From Dendrophyllia cribrosa (lineage: Eukaryota > Cnidaria > Anthozoa > Scleractinia > Dendrophylliidae): DNA of 64,000 nucleotides. The stretch spans positions 17,994,768 through 18,058,767 of the forward strand of contig JAJLRJ010000002.1 of assembly GCA_024195265.1 (NCBI GenBank), given 5' to 3'. Positions 49,483-59,943 of this stretch are shown piece after piece; within the stretch, counting starts at the first letter, position 1, and the number at the start of each line of letters is the position of its first letter. Below the pieces are notes generated by a model that saw nothing but the letters and a program-made list of their open reading frames with translations, ran no database searches and had not been told where the DNA came from. Both the position numbers and the translations under genes were made by a program.

Positions 49483-50472
49483 ATGGAGGCCAAACTCTCA
49501 AAGATCTATTACAGTCCGAAAGGCTACTGGAAAGGTCTTACCGCTGTCAAAAAGCTAGCTGCGGCGGCCAAGGTCTCTGATGATGTCGCAAAGAAATGGC
49601 TGGTCAAACAAGCCCTTTGGCAAGTTTACCTCCCAGCGCCACGCGCTATCCCTCGTCCTAAGTTTGATGTCTCTAGACCCAATTCAGTGCATCAAGCAGA
49701 TCTTCTCTTCCTGCCCCACGACAAACTTCCACATGGGAGAAAGGTTTACAAATACGCATTAACCTTTGTAGATGTGGCTAGCCGTTACAAAGCAGCAGAG
49801 CCCTTGGGTTCGAAAGAGTCTGAAGAAGTCTCAAGGGCATTTCAGAAGATTTACAGACGTGGGCCTTTGAAATGGCCGCAACTCTTGCAAGTTGACCCTG
49901 GGAAAGAGTTTATGGGGGCTGTGACAAAGGCCATGGAAAACAACAAAACAACCATTCGTCGCGGGCGGGTTGATATCCACAGAGACCAAGCAATTGTGGA
50001 GAGATTCAATCGCACCCTGGCTGAAAGGCTGTTTGGTTATCAGTATACCGTTGAAATGAATATGCCCTCTGGCCGGTCGACTGCTTGGGTCAAAAGACTG
50101 CCAGATGTTGTCTCGGCCTTGAACAATGAAGTGACAAGACTCACTGGCAAGAAGCCAAAGGATGCAATCAAAGAGAAAGCCGTTTCTTCCAAGCCTGCGA
50201 CTCCATATGCTAGGCCTGTTGGGGTGAATGAGAAGAAGCTCCCTCCTCGGGTTAGTGTGAGATATCTTTATTACCCCGGTGAACTGGAAGGGGGCGGAAG
50301 GCGTGCGACTGATCCCATCTGGTCTTTGAAGGTCCACAACATTGAGAAGGTTGTCACCAAACCAGATGCGCCTGTCGTTTATTACCTTTACGACGGTCCC
50401 AAGAGAGGGTTTGTTCGTGAGGAGTTGATGGTTGTGCCGCCTGGCACTCAGTTACCACCGGCTGGGTTGTGA
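49483..50472 (+). CDS. Retroviral-type (DDE) integrase
   Basis: 329 aa. The RNase-H-fold catalytic core has D73 (HQADLLFL), D138 (LQVDPGKEF) and E173 (IVERFNRTL), a D,D-34-E arrangement. An N-terminal helical region precedes it. The C-terminal domain after about residue 240 is beta-rich and may bind DNA or chromatin. It joins element ends to the target and makes the short target duplication. TATATACCCCCT box just upstream. Its end overlaps the polymerase stop by 25 bp in convergent orientation. Frame intact. Confidence 0.94.
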   Translation: MEAKLSKIYYSPKGYWKGLTAVKKLAAAAKVSDDVAKKWLVKQALWQVYLPAPRAIPRPKFDVSRPNSVHQADLLFLPHDKLPHGRKVYKYALTFVDVASRYKAAEPLGSKESEEVSRAFQKIYRRGPLKWPQLLQVDPGKEFMGAVTKAMENNKTTIRRGRVDIHRDQAIVERFNRTLAERLFGYQYTVEMNMPSGRSTAWVKRLPDVVSALNNEVTRLTGKKPKDAIKEKAVSSKPATPYARPVGVNEKKLPPRVSVRYLYYPGELEGGGRRATDPIWSLKVHNIEKVVTKPDAPVVYYLYDGPKRGFVREELMVVPPGTQLPPAGL

Positions 50473-53400
50473 AACTCAATTGGTTCTGTGTGGATGCCGT
50501 CTGGCAGAACCCAACGCTTGTCGTAATAAGCAGAAAGCCCCAGCTTGTGCTGCTCGTAAGTGAACATGGCACCGTTGTGCATTCGGAAGCCCCTGTTGGT
50601 AGCCATGTCCCTGCCCCCTTGCAGGGCTCTTTCGTACCTTTCCCAGCGAAGCTCGTTCTGCTTCTTGTTGACGCCCTTGGAGGACATCTTGGCCTCGCCG
50701 CTAGCCTCGTTTTCGACGTAATAACACTTGCTGCATAGGGCGATGGCCCGTGTGCCTTCCTTCTCAAGCTTGAACAAGCCGGGCTCTCTGCCGCTCCACT
50801 TGTCCCACGCCAACCAATTCTTCTTCTCCGCCTCGAACGAGGCGCGAAGTACAGGACGAACGGCCTCTTCCAGAGTGTCGTGCGCAAGAGCGAAGTACAT
50901 GCTGTCCGTGTCCATCTGGATGAGCTCGAAGTCGCGCCTGTCGATGAAGTAATCTAGGAAGTCGTAATAGAACTCCAGCATGCGTAGCTTGGCAAGTTGG
51001 TACACAACAATGCCCACTTGAAAGGGACGGTCGATTATAACCTTTTGCTTGCGCAGCTCGATCTTGTAAGCAGCTCCAATCTCTTCGAGGTCATCGAACA
51101 AGGGTGAACGGAGATGCTTGTCTACCTCGTCCTCGTCAATTGTGTACAACGTTCTTGTCTGGCGCTCCACGGCTTCGATGAACTTGCCGTAAGCGCTGTT
51201 GCCAAGGAGCTTGAACACATCAGCAAGCAGGGCCTTCTCCCTGTCAGCGTCACCTTTCCTTCGGTTGTCGGCTACCTCGCGGACGAACCAGGCGAAGAGC
51301 TTTCTGGGTATGTAATCGATCGTGCGGTAGACTGCCGTGATCTTGAGCCCGATGTTGAGATACCACTTCAAGAGGGGGGGCGTAGATCAGCATCTTTTTC
51401 GCTGACAACACACCCAAAAGCTTTTTCTGGTCGGGAAAGCGGGTTCGGCCACTTTCTTGGAGGTAATCGTGCATATGCTGTGGAACAAATTCGTCAGGCA
51501 CTGCTTGGTTGATGAAGAGCGGAGGAAACTCTTCGAACTGCTCCCACAACTCTTGGGGGACTTCGATGTCCACTTCCGCAAACCCGAACCATCCGCCTGT
51601 ATGCAGCCTCAGATTCATTTCAAGATCTCTCGCAGCCTGCTCCGGAGCATTGTAATGCACAACCTTCTCTTTACCACAGGGCATCCCCTGCAGCATCGTG
51701 CTTGGGTAAAGAGAGTTAGCATCGAACCCCACAACCCGTTTCGTGATGCGGGCTAAGTCGCCGTATTCGTGAGAACGTATGCGGGTTTCGCCGCGCACGT
51801 GTTTGCGGGTGAAGACTAGGCTTGGCCCGCCAACCACAGCCCCTTTCAGCATGGCGTAAGCTTCTGGGCCTGGGGCGTATAAGGCTGGAGCATTGCGGCC
51901 TCTCAATGAACCTCGCAAGACGTATTGCATTGATACTCCTGGCAAGGAGACCGCGTCTTTGAAGATGTCCACTCCGAGGCCCGTGTAAAAGCCCTTCATC
52001 GTTTGGAGAGCTTCGAGGAAGGGAGCCACGTCGAGATTGTTGTAATACTCCAGCCAGTCTCCGAATGTCTTCATACCTTCCTCGTGGAAGATGCGATTGC
52101 ATTCTTCGTGCTCCTTGGGAGAAAGAACGAAGGCCTTTTTGAGTTGTGAGTACCAGCACTCGTATGGAGGAAGCCCCGGGTAATCCAGCTTGTCAGCGCT
52201 GTCAAACCACTCGTATGGAAGCCAGGACTTGGTCTGTGTCGCTCCATACGTCTTTACCCACTTGTCATATGTGATGCCTGGGGCCAAATAATTCATGATG
52301 TCCAAGAACTTGTAGCTGGGAGTGTTGATGAACATGATGCGCCCCTCTTTCTCCGCGGCGAAGACCCCGTTCTCGCCAGCGAGATGAGTGACAAAGTACT
52401 TGCGGATAAGTTTGAGATCGTAATGGCCTGAGTTGAAGCCGACCACAGGCACTTGGTTGCACCATTTGTCGATGCGCGCCAGTTGCTTCTCAGGAAGATT
52501 CTCAAGGTCTGGGGGCATGTATTTTACAGCCACGTCTTCTCGGATGGCTGCGCTTCGCCGCTCCAGGGAGGCATAAAACAGCCTGATAAGCTCATCAGGA
52601 TCTTTGGAGCAAATGTACTCAGGCTCAGTGTTCAACGTGTCTGCAATGGAGACTGAGATGGGCACATGCTCGCTTTCATAAGAGAGAGCGTCTGTCGGCC
52701 GAGCTGCCTTGGTCTTGTCCAGGTACGCTTCGAAGTCACAGACGATCGCGTGAGGATATGTTTTGTTTATTTTCTGTGGGCAACGATCATTCCACCAGGG
52801 AGCAGGCCGTTCATGCTCCCACCTTTCCACAACGGTGTACCCGGCGTCTCGCAGCAACTGAGTTCGTTGCAGAGTCTTTTGGTAAGCAATCGTCCTTGTG
52901 ATTGTGTTGCCCCTTCGGTCAACATGAACCACTTCGTCCCTCATTCCCTCGAGGTAACATTCCCCGCAACCGTGCCAGTGACAACCGTGGAACTGAAAAA
53001 CTGTCTTGCTTTCTGGGTGATAGCCATCGACTGGAGCCCCACAGATATAGCTCTCACCACCATGGCCGCATCTGTGATGGTGGATGTGAATGCCGGCCTG
53101 CTTCGCCTCCCACTCCAGCCAGCACACACCCTTGACACCGAAACCTCCTTCTGGGTAAAAGGCTTTCTCAAAAGCTGACTCCGGAGGGAGGATACGTTTC
53201 CCGGGGCAGTCGATTTTGGTTTGACCACGAGTACACGTCTTGGAGTGGCGAGTTAAATTAGCAGCCCGCGTGAACCTCCCACCGCACTCGCCACAAGTGT
53301 AATTGTTTGTGACTTTATTGATGTTGGTGATCAAGAAGGAGTGGTCCTCATAAATACCAACAGTCATGGTTGGAGCGCCCACCTTGTTGTAATTCGCAGG

Positions 53401-54219
53401 GCTGTGAGATAAAGTGAAGTCACCATTGGGGTGAACAAGATATGCGGCAATTCCTTGCTTGAAATGCTTTTCGATTTTAGAGAGGTGCCGCAAATTTAGC
53501 TGACCTCGAAGCCCCGGATAAAAGGCGAAGAAGCTTTCCGCGAGTTCTCTGGATCTGCGAGTGTTGTCCCTTTTATGAGCTCCTCGATGGACAGCCAAGC
53601 AACGAAAAAGACAAAGATTGTCGTTGAAAGTGTCAAGAGAAATGACTTCTCTTTTATTGCGAATCCAATCAGGAAGACGGCCGAGGCCTATTTGCAAGGG
53701 TTGTCGGTCAAGAATGACTTTGACCTCAACCAGGACGGTGCGTTCATAAACCCATTTGGTGTCAGGCCTTTTGAGTCTTGCGTTTTGAAGACGAAGCTCT
53801 TCCTGAGATTGCAACCACTGTCGTGTCTCGGAGAGAGTGGCTAGCCAAGGCCCGGTTTGATTGTTTTGATAAAAACTTCTCAACTCCTCGTTTTCAGTGT
53901 TTCGCAGCTTGACTGTGGAGATTAACTTGATTGCGTGTCGTGTGTGAACATTTTGCTTGATTTTGTTCAAAATTCTGGCGACAAGAGAATTTTCGAGCCC
54001 GTTTACAAACTGTAACGTGATTGTTCGTCTGCCATGTTCAATCTGTCGATCAACCCGCTCATAGATTTGAACAAATTGTTCAAAATCTAGCTCCGGCGGG
54101 TTGTTTTGAGGCTCGACCTCCTCGGCAGGCTCGATTCACTCGATATTTCGTGCCTGTTCGTCCAGCCAGGCAATCAGCTCGCGTTGATCGTCATCACGCC
54201 GTCTTCGCCGTTGTGGCAT
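50448..54219 (-). pseudogene. polB: Protein-primed DNA polymerase B (pPolB), disrupted
   Basis: About 1,255 codons from ATG 54219. Order from the N-terminus: Arg-rich start, a C2H2-type finger (CGECGGRFTRAANLTRHSKTC, about 53230-53295), and a nuclease-like GYHPESKTVFQFHGCHWHGC block. Then come 3'-5' exonuclease motifs (VCDFEAYLD, near 52740; VGFNSGHYD), polymerase motif A (FDANSLYPS, near 51710), motif B (LLGNSAYGKF, near 51195) and motif C (MDTDSMYFA, near 50905). It copies the element by protein priming. Two lesions: in-frame TGA at 54136-54138 (codon 28) and a frame change at the 7-base G run 51374-51380, between motifs A and B. All catalytic motifs are otherwise intact. The early-type promoter spans 54220-54257. 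Confidence 0.95.
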
Positions 54220-54257
54220 TGCGTATATATAAGGGTTTTGGATTTCTTCAATTGGTG
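54220..54257 (-). promoter_or_regulatory. Early-type promoter of the polymerase gene
   Basis: On the minus strand: CACCAATTGAAGAAATCC, then AAAACCCTTATATATACGCA, joined to ATG 54219. The upstream part lies inside the right terminal repeat, mirroring the promoter at the left end. Confidence 0.75.
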
Positions 54258-54505
54258 ATGCCTCGCTTGCCGTTGCGGGTGGGCTCGGGGAAAACGCATT
54301 TGACTCCCTCTTACGGGTGTTTGAGGTCGAGGCTCCCGAGTAGTTGGTAGAGAGCTCTTCTCAAATGCGGTTTTTTGAGCTGATCGACAATTTGTTGCAC
54401 CGATAATCAATTTTTTCGAACGAAGTGAGGAAAAATTGATTATCGGTGCAACAAATTGTCGATCAGCTCAAAAAACCGCATTTGAGAAGCTCTCTACCAA
54501 CTACT
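54231..54505 (-). repeat. Polinton right terminal inverted repeat
   Basis: Inverted copy of the left repeat with the same terminal palindrome (54339-54505). The centre differs by one base (CGTTCG against CGCTCG, read in the same sense). Its inner edge supplies the promoter of the polymerase gene. Confidence 0.95.
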
Positions 54506-54510
54506 CCGCT
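54506..54510 (+). repeat. Target-site duplication, right
   Basis: CCGCT, then A, matching 36727-36732. Confidence 0.8.
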
Positions 54511-55208
54511 AAATCTTACCACATTTTATGTAAATGATCTTATAACGTCATATTTTCTTTCAGTCTTCCGAGCTACAATTCCTATTCTAGACTTAATTCT
54601 TTACACCACTGATCAGTTTCCCGGCAAATGATACCCTATTTTAGACCAAAACTCTCTGATTTCTCATACCCTATCCCAGACTAAACTGCTTGAAAACCAT
54701 ACCCTTCACAGCGGCACATACCGGCGTATATATGAGAGTACCTCCCACGTCCCGCCCCGCCCCGGGGAGCAACTAGCCTTGTGAAGCTGACTTTATCTTG
54801 CCTACTACACCACCGAAAACCTCTTACGAAGTTGTGTAATCTCAGGGCTTATAACCGGCATTTTACGGCACTTATAACTCTGTTACGAGCATTAGCCCAG
54901 GGCACCCGTTTTTAACAGCTTTTGCTGAAGGGTTTATCCTGGTAAAATTTATTATGTTATTTTTATTTATATTGTGTTTTTTTTGCGGTATAATTGCGAG
55001 CATAATAGCTACAGTCGAGCACAATTTGGAGCATAATAGTTTGTCACGCTTATCGAGGGTAACGCCAAAGAGCATCATACTCAATTTTAGAAGCATGTTG
55101 TCACCCCTTACAGGTTATCGATAGGGGTCATGACAACTCCATCATCCGGAATAAGCGAGGACGTGTAAATTAATGTACTGTATTTAATATTGTCGCTTGT
55201 AATCAAAC

Positions 55209-55257
55209 ATGGCGCGTTGTTGTAAAACTGTGCTGCTGTTCTTCTGCCTTGCATCAG
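55209..55257 (+). CDS. M28 peptidase exon 1, copy in unit 3
   Basis: Same 49-nt exon and peptide as unit 2, donor TCAG|GTAAG. Confidence 0.7.
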
Positions 55258-56236
55258 GTAAGAGCCAAAATGAATATTAACATCAAATCACAAACCTAAG
55301 AACACGATTATCATTGTACATTCTCTCTATCCTGCGTCGTTATGATAAAGGTTGACTGGAAGGGGGCATTAAATAAACACGCTGCTATTGCTGTCCCATG
55401 CCAGTTGCTCTGAAATATAACTCATTTAAAGAATTAAAGAATGAAATTTCTGTGGCCCATCAAAAATGCGGTCTCGAAACAAGTAAAATAGAATAACAAA
55501 TCGACTTGTAGTGAAGTGAACTTTTAAACTGAACTCAAAGTATAATATTTCTGATGTCGTTGTTGCAGGATGTGACAGGACAGGACTCTTAGATAAATTG
55601 ATTCATTTCTGATTTTTATTTTTCATAGCTGCTCCATTATATTTATTTTCGCTGTTCTGCACTTAAAATGTGGTAACAATTAGCGGTTTAGCTTTACAAT
55701 ATTAACGGAAATGTGCATTATTTATTGATTATTTTTTGGCAAAAAAGGTGTGTAACATGAGCGAGTCCCACTTTATCAATCATTATTATAAAAATGTGCA
55801 TCCTTTTTATGTAAATGATCTTATAACGTCATATTTTCTTTCAGTCTTCCGAGCTTCAATTCTTATTCTAGACTTAATTCTTCATACCACTGATCAGTTT
55901 CCCGGCAAATGATACCCTATTTTAGACCAAAACTCTCTGATTTCTATACCCTATCCCAAACTAAACTGCTTGAAAACCATACCCTTCACAGCGGCACATA
56001 CCGGCGTATATATGAGAGTACCTCCCACGCCCCGCCCCGGGGAGCAACTAGCCTTGTGAAGCTGACTTTATCTTGCCTACTAAACCACCGAAAACCTCTT
56101 ACGAAGTTGTGTAAGCTCAGGGCTTATAACCGGCATTTTACGGCACTTATAACTCTGTTACGAGCATTAGCCCAGGGCACCCGTTTATAACAGCTTTTGC
56201 TGAAGGGTTTACCCTGGTAAAATTTCTTATGTTATT

Positions 56237-57433
56237 GCGTCGACGAAGGAGACGCTTCCTAATCTTGTCGGCTAGGCGGAACGAATCGAGAAAAGTGTCG
56301 GTACCAAATCCGCGCCATCTTGAAACGTCACAATAGTATCCAGCATGCTTAGCGCGTCGTCTAAGCGGAACGAATCGAGAAAAGTGTCGGTACCAAATCT
56401 ACGCCATCTTGAAACGTCACAATAGTATCCAGCATCGCGTGGAAATAAGGCATCATCCTGGGGAGCTGGGGTTCCGAAATGTCACATGTGAATAATCTAT
56501 TTGTCTTGATTTAGTTTCGGATATTTTCCCGATTTTGGAATCGTACGGCTCAATATTTCAATGCCTAGTAAAAGTACGCAGTGGAAAAATTGGACGAAGG
56601 TTCTTCTCCGGACCAAGTAAGTTGTTGGGTCTCTTTGGAATCAAGCAAGAAGTTACAGATTCAGTTTCCTCGCGATCGCTACCATTCTGGTATGTTTTGA
56701 ATGTTCTATCTTGATTTTGCTGTGGTTCTCTGCCTGATTTGGGAAGCTTTCACCTAAATACCGACGTCGTTCTTCGCGATGTTCTACGGTACGGTGCAAT
56801 TCGCTGTATGTCTTGTAGCAATAATTCACTGACTGGCCGCGCCAGGCGAACGCAGATTAACTTTACAGTGCTCAAAATTGCGCCTGTATCGGGCGCATTT
56901 GCGACTAAAGATTTCGCAGTTTTGTGACTAAAATTTGTCTAGCTAATAAAGGAATTATGTTCAACAGTCTTGTGTCTTACTTGCAACTGGTAGTTGTAAT
57001 TTTATCCGAAAAATCCTGCGAAATTCACGTTGAATGTTGCGTGACTCAAACGTCGACATGCTCCATTAACGCGGTGTCCAAGAACAGGCTTTTTCAGAAA
57101 TTTCTCATTTCCGGTTCCGGTATTAGTACATGTACTGAGGAGTATGATTTCAGAATCGGAGAAATAGCCGAAATGAAATCAAGACAAATATACTATTTAT
57201 ATGTCGGAAAAATCTGAGACCTTGCGGAGTACACAGCACGGCAGGATTTTGCCCGATTCCACGGCGATAACGTGAATTTGTTTGATGACGGCCCGACGTT
57301 TTTGCCTGCGTGACATATCTCGCGACATAGCCCTTTTAAACAGTGGCTGAATTAATTCATGAAACTGAGGTACTAGGTCAAGACGAGGTACCAAGGGATA
57401 AGGAGACGCACTTTAATCTATGATTACTACTAG
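56237..57433. mobile_element. 1.2-kb insertion in array unit 4
   Basis: Breaks the unit between TTCTTATGTTATT and TTTTTATTTATATTGTG. It starts with two direct copies of about 75 bp (56274-56345 and 56356-56435; GGAACGAATCGAGAAAAGTG...) and ends with GACGCACTTTAATC ... GATTACTACTAGTTT. Related 3' ends occur at 62478-62512 and 62975-63012, so it belongs to a repeat family. No recognisable protein, no terminal inverted repeat; a retroposed, SINE- or LINE-tail-like element is possible. Confidence 0.6.
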
Positions 57434-57670
57434 TTTTTATTTATATTGTGTTGTGTTGCGAGCATAATAGCTACAGTCGAGCACAATTTGGAGCATAATA
57501 GTTTGTCACGCTTATCGAGGGTAACGCCAAAGAGCATCATACTCAATTTTAGAAGCATGTTGTCACCCCTTACAGGTTATCGATAGGGGTCATGACAACC
57601 CCATCATCCGGAATAAGAGAGGACGTGTAAATTAATGTACTGTATTTAATATTGTCGCTTGTAATCAAAC

Positions 57671-57719
57671 ATGGCGCGTTGTTGTAAAACTGTACTGCTG
57701 TTCTTCTGCCTTGCATCAG
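57671..57719 (+). CDS. M28 peptidase exon 1, copy in unit 4
   Basis: Same 49-nt exon with donor TCAG|GTAAG. It is the copy nearest to the second exon 2 at 63102 and the simplest candidate for the functional first exon of the second gene, with an intron of about 5.4 kb. Confidence 0.7.
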
Positions 57720-58867
57720 GTAAGAAGCCAAAATGAATATTAACATCAAATCACAAACCTAAAAACACGATTATCATTGTACATTCTCTCTATCCTGTGT
57801 TGTTATGATAAAGGTTGACTGGAAGGGGGCATTAAATAAACACGCTGCTATTGCTGTCCCATGCCAGTTGCTCTGAAATATAACTCGTTTAAAGAATTGA
57901 AGAATGAAATTTCTGTGGCCCACCAAAAATGCGGTCTCGAAACAAGTAAAATAGAATAACAAATCGACTTGTAGTGAAGTGAACTTTTAAACTGAACTCA
58001 AAGTATAATATTTCTGATGTCGTTGTTGCAAATCACAAATCACATGCAGTTTCGAGAAAAAATTCATTGAGATATACAACCTTTCATTAAGTAAAAAGGC
58101 TAACAACAATATTTTACCTCGCACCATTTCTTAAACAACAAACAACGAATGCCGAAACTTTTGCCAAGCTAAAATTAATTTAGCGTACACAATCAGTTGA
58201 GAGTCACTACGAAGAGCTTTTGTCTACTCAAAGAACGGGACAGAGTAGTGACCGCCAAGTCAAAATTTTCCTTCCCTGTTGAGATAAAATACCGGTTCTG
58301 AGTTAATTTTTTTCCCTTTGTGGAGGCAAAGGAAAAGTATAAGCTTACTGAGTTCATTAACACAATACTGTTCCCGTACGTTTAAGCGTTACGCTCGCCA
58401 AAAAATAAAAAAGTTGGCGCGTCCAAATAAATACCACAGCAAGTTGGACTAATCTTCATCGAAATAGACTGCTAGCAGTCCCTCTCTGGATAGTCGAGCG
58501 GGCGAGCAAATACGCGATCAGCGATCCGAGCGGCGAGTGAGCTAAAAGTATAATGCGAACCGAGGGGGCTCTGGGGAAGAGGCGGGAAGGGAAAGAGGGA
58601 CTGCAGTCTCTTCTGTAACAAACGCGTTCAGATAACTCCGCCCACCAAGTGTGAGAACCCATTGAAAAAAATAATCTTGTCAACTTAATAAACTAATCTT
58701 GTCAACTTAATAAAAGACAACTCCCCTTCGTGGACTAAAATAGAACAGTGCTTTGTACTATACCGATTGTAGATTTATTATTTACAAAGGGGACTCCATT
58801 CGCGTCGTTTATTCAAGGACAGAAAATGTAATTTCTGCTGTTCGTGAGTTTGTTTTGATCGCCTTGA

Positions 58868-59166
58868 TGAGCGAAAAAACGCCTACGAAACCGGTACGGA
58901 GAAGAAGTAGAGAAAGAAAGCCGAAGAAAGAGACAACTGAGGCCTCTGACTTTTGTCGTATGTGTGGGACAAATTTTAAGAATAAGGGAAATTACATATC
59001 ATCTAAAAACCTTTTCAATACTTCGAAGGATGGCGCTCCGCTTAACAAGATCGCGACTGAAAGTCTATAGCTTTCCGAAAACTCTGCACCCAATCTATCT
59101 GCTCGTGTTTGCAAGAAATGGGCGCTGAAAATCAGAAATATGGAGGATTTTAAACCTTCAAAATAT
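58868..59166 (+). pseudogene. Zinc-finger (ZAD-like) gene fragment
   Basis: From ATG 58868 the frame reads a basic N-terminus, then DFCRMCGTNFKNKGNYISSKNLF. After a stop at 59068-59070 a shifted frame continues with SENSAPNLSARVCKKWALKIRNM. The pattern C-x2-C ... RVCxxWxxKIRN resembles a family of cnidarian proteins with a ZAD-like four-Cys head. The second Cys of the last pair is replaced. Likely a decayed copy. Confidence 0.4.
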
Positions 59167-59852
59167 CGCGGGTAACGAACAAGAGGTCAAGTCTGTCTGT
59201 TGTGGTTTCCTGTGGTGTCTGCTCTTATAGAATTTGACCTGTTTTAACGTCCTTGTTTGCCTGGCGGTTGGTTTGTTGCTTTTGTCATAATTGGCATGTT
59301 GGTTTTTGTGTAGGAAAGGTTTAAACTCATTCTCTAGCTTTTCTCTCTGAAATGACTGGATCTGAAATGCTTTGTTGGTCGCGGAATGTATTTCCTGCTA
59401 TTTTGTCACGCTGGGCCCAGCTATTTTTGTTTTCGTCGTTGCAGGATATTAATTTTGCAGATCCATTTAGCAAGCTTAGCATGCCCAGAGAGAGTTGAAG
59501 CTTAAAAAGAAAGCAATTCAACTTGTAGAAACTTTAAGTTTGCCTTAATCAAGGCTACGATTTTAGCATCCATTAGCTTCCCGTTATAGCCACGTGGAGC
59601 TGCGATGTTTATAATTCCTCCGTTGTCAGTTTTTACAGTCCAACGACTGTTTTGTTTATGCCACTATCATACAAGGACAGAGCTTTGATAAATTATTGAT
59701 TTTCCGAAGCCAGTTGGTAGCACAGCCATGACATCTTTCCCCGATAGAAGCGCTTCCACCGCTAATGCCTGTTCTTCTTTTAAAACTAAACTAGCCCAAA
59801 TGGCTAGTGAAAACAAAAATCCACTAGCCAAAACTGAATTTTTACTAGACTT

Positions 59853-59885
<33 letters not shown>

Positions 59886-59943
59886 ACTTGAATATCAGTG
59901 TACGGTATATAGATTATGCAAGTTGAGAACCTGATTACCTTAA

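Larger units (their letters stand above)
36732..54505. mobile_element. Polinton/Maverick DNA transposon
   Basis: A 17.8-kb element with 275-bp terminal inverted repeats beginning AGTAGTTGG, a short target duplication and the Polinton gene set: protein-primed DNA polymerase B, retroviral-type integrase, packaging ATPase and double-jelly-roll capsid protein. About 17 genes are closely packed on both strands with short AT-rich spacers. Polintons are self-synthesising transposons that also encode virion proteins. Terminal repeats are nearly identical, so insertion is recent, but the polymerase and one small gene are broken. The cysteine protease usual in Polintons was not found. Confidence 0.97.
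34456..58029 (+). repeat. Tandem array of ~1.25-kb units carrying peptidase exon 1
   Basis: Four long units start at the word CCCCGGGG at 34456, 35702, 54760 and 56035. They are about 1246, 1279 (without the Polinton), 1275 and about 800 bp (without its 1.2-kb insertion). Each contains a copy of the M28 signal-peptide exon with its donor. Between-unit identity looks well above 95 percent. The last unit ends at about 58029, where similarity stops. The array lies between the complete gene (20.3-30.7 kb) and the second exon-2 copy (63.1 kb). Confidence 0.9.

Noticed and set aside
54174..54631. Short ORFs in the terminal repeats (also at 36603-37024)
   Set aside because: They arise from the palindromic repeat and appear in both copies and strands; no coding features.
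34456..58029. CRISPR-like or phage array explanation for the repeated units
   Set aside because: Units are 1.25 kb, contain a spliced animal exon and lack spacers.
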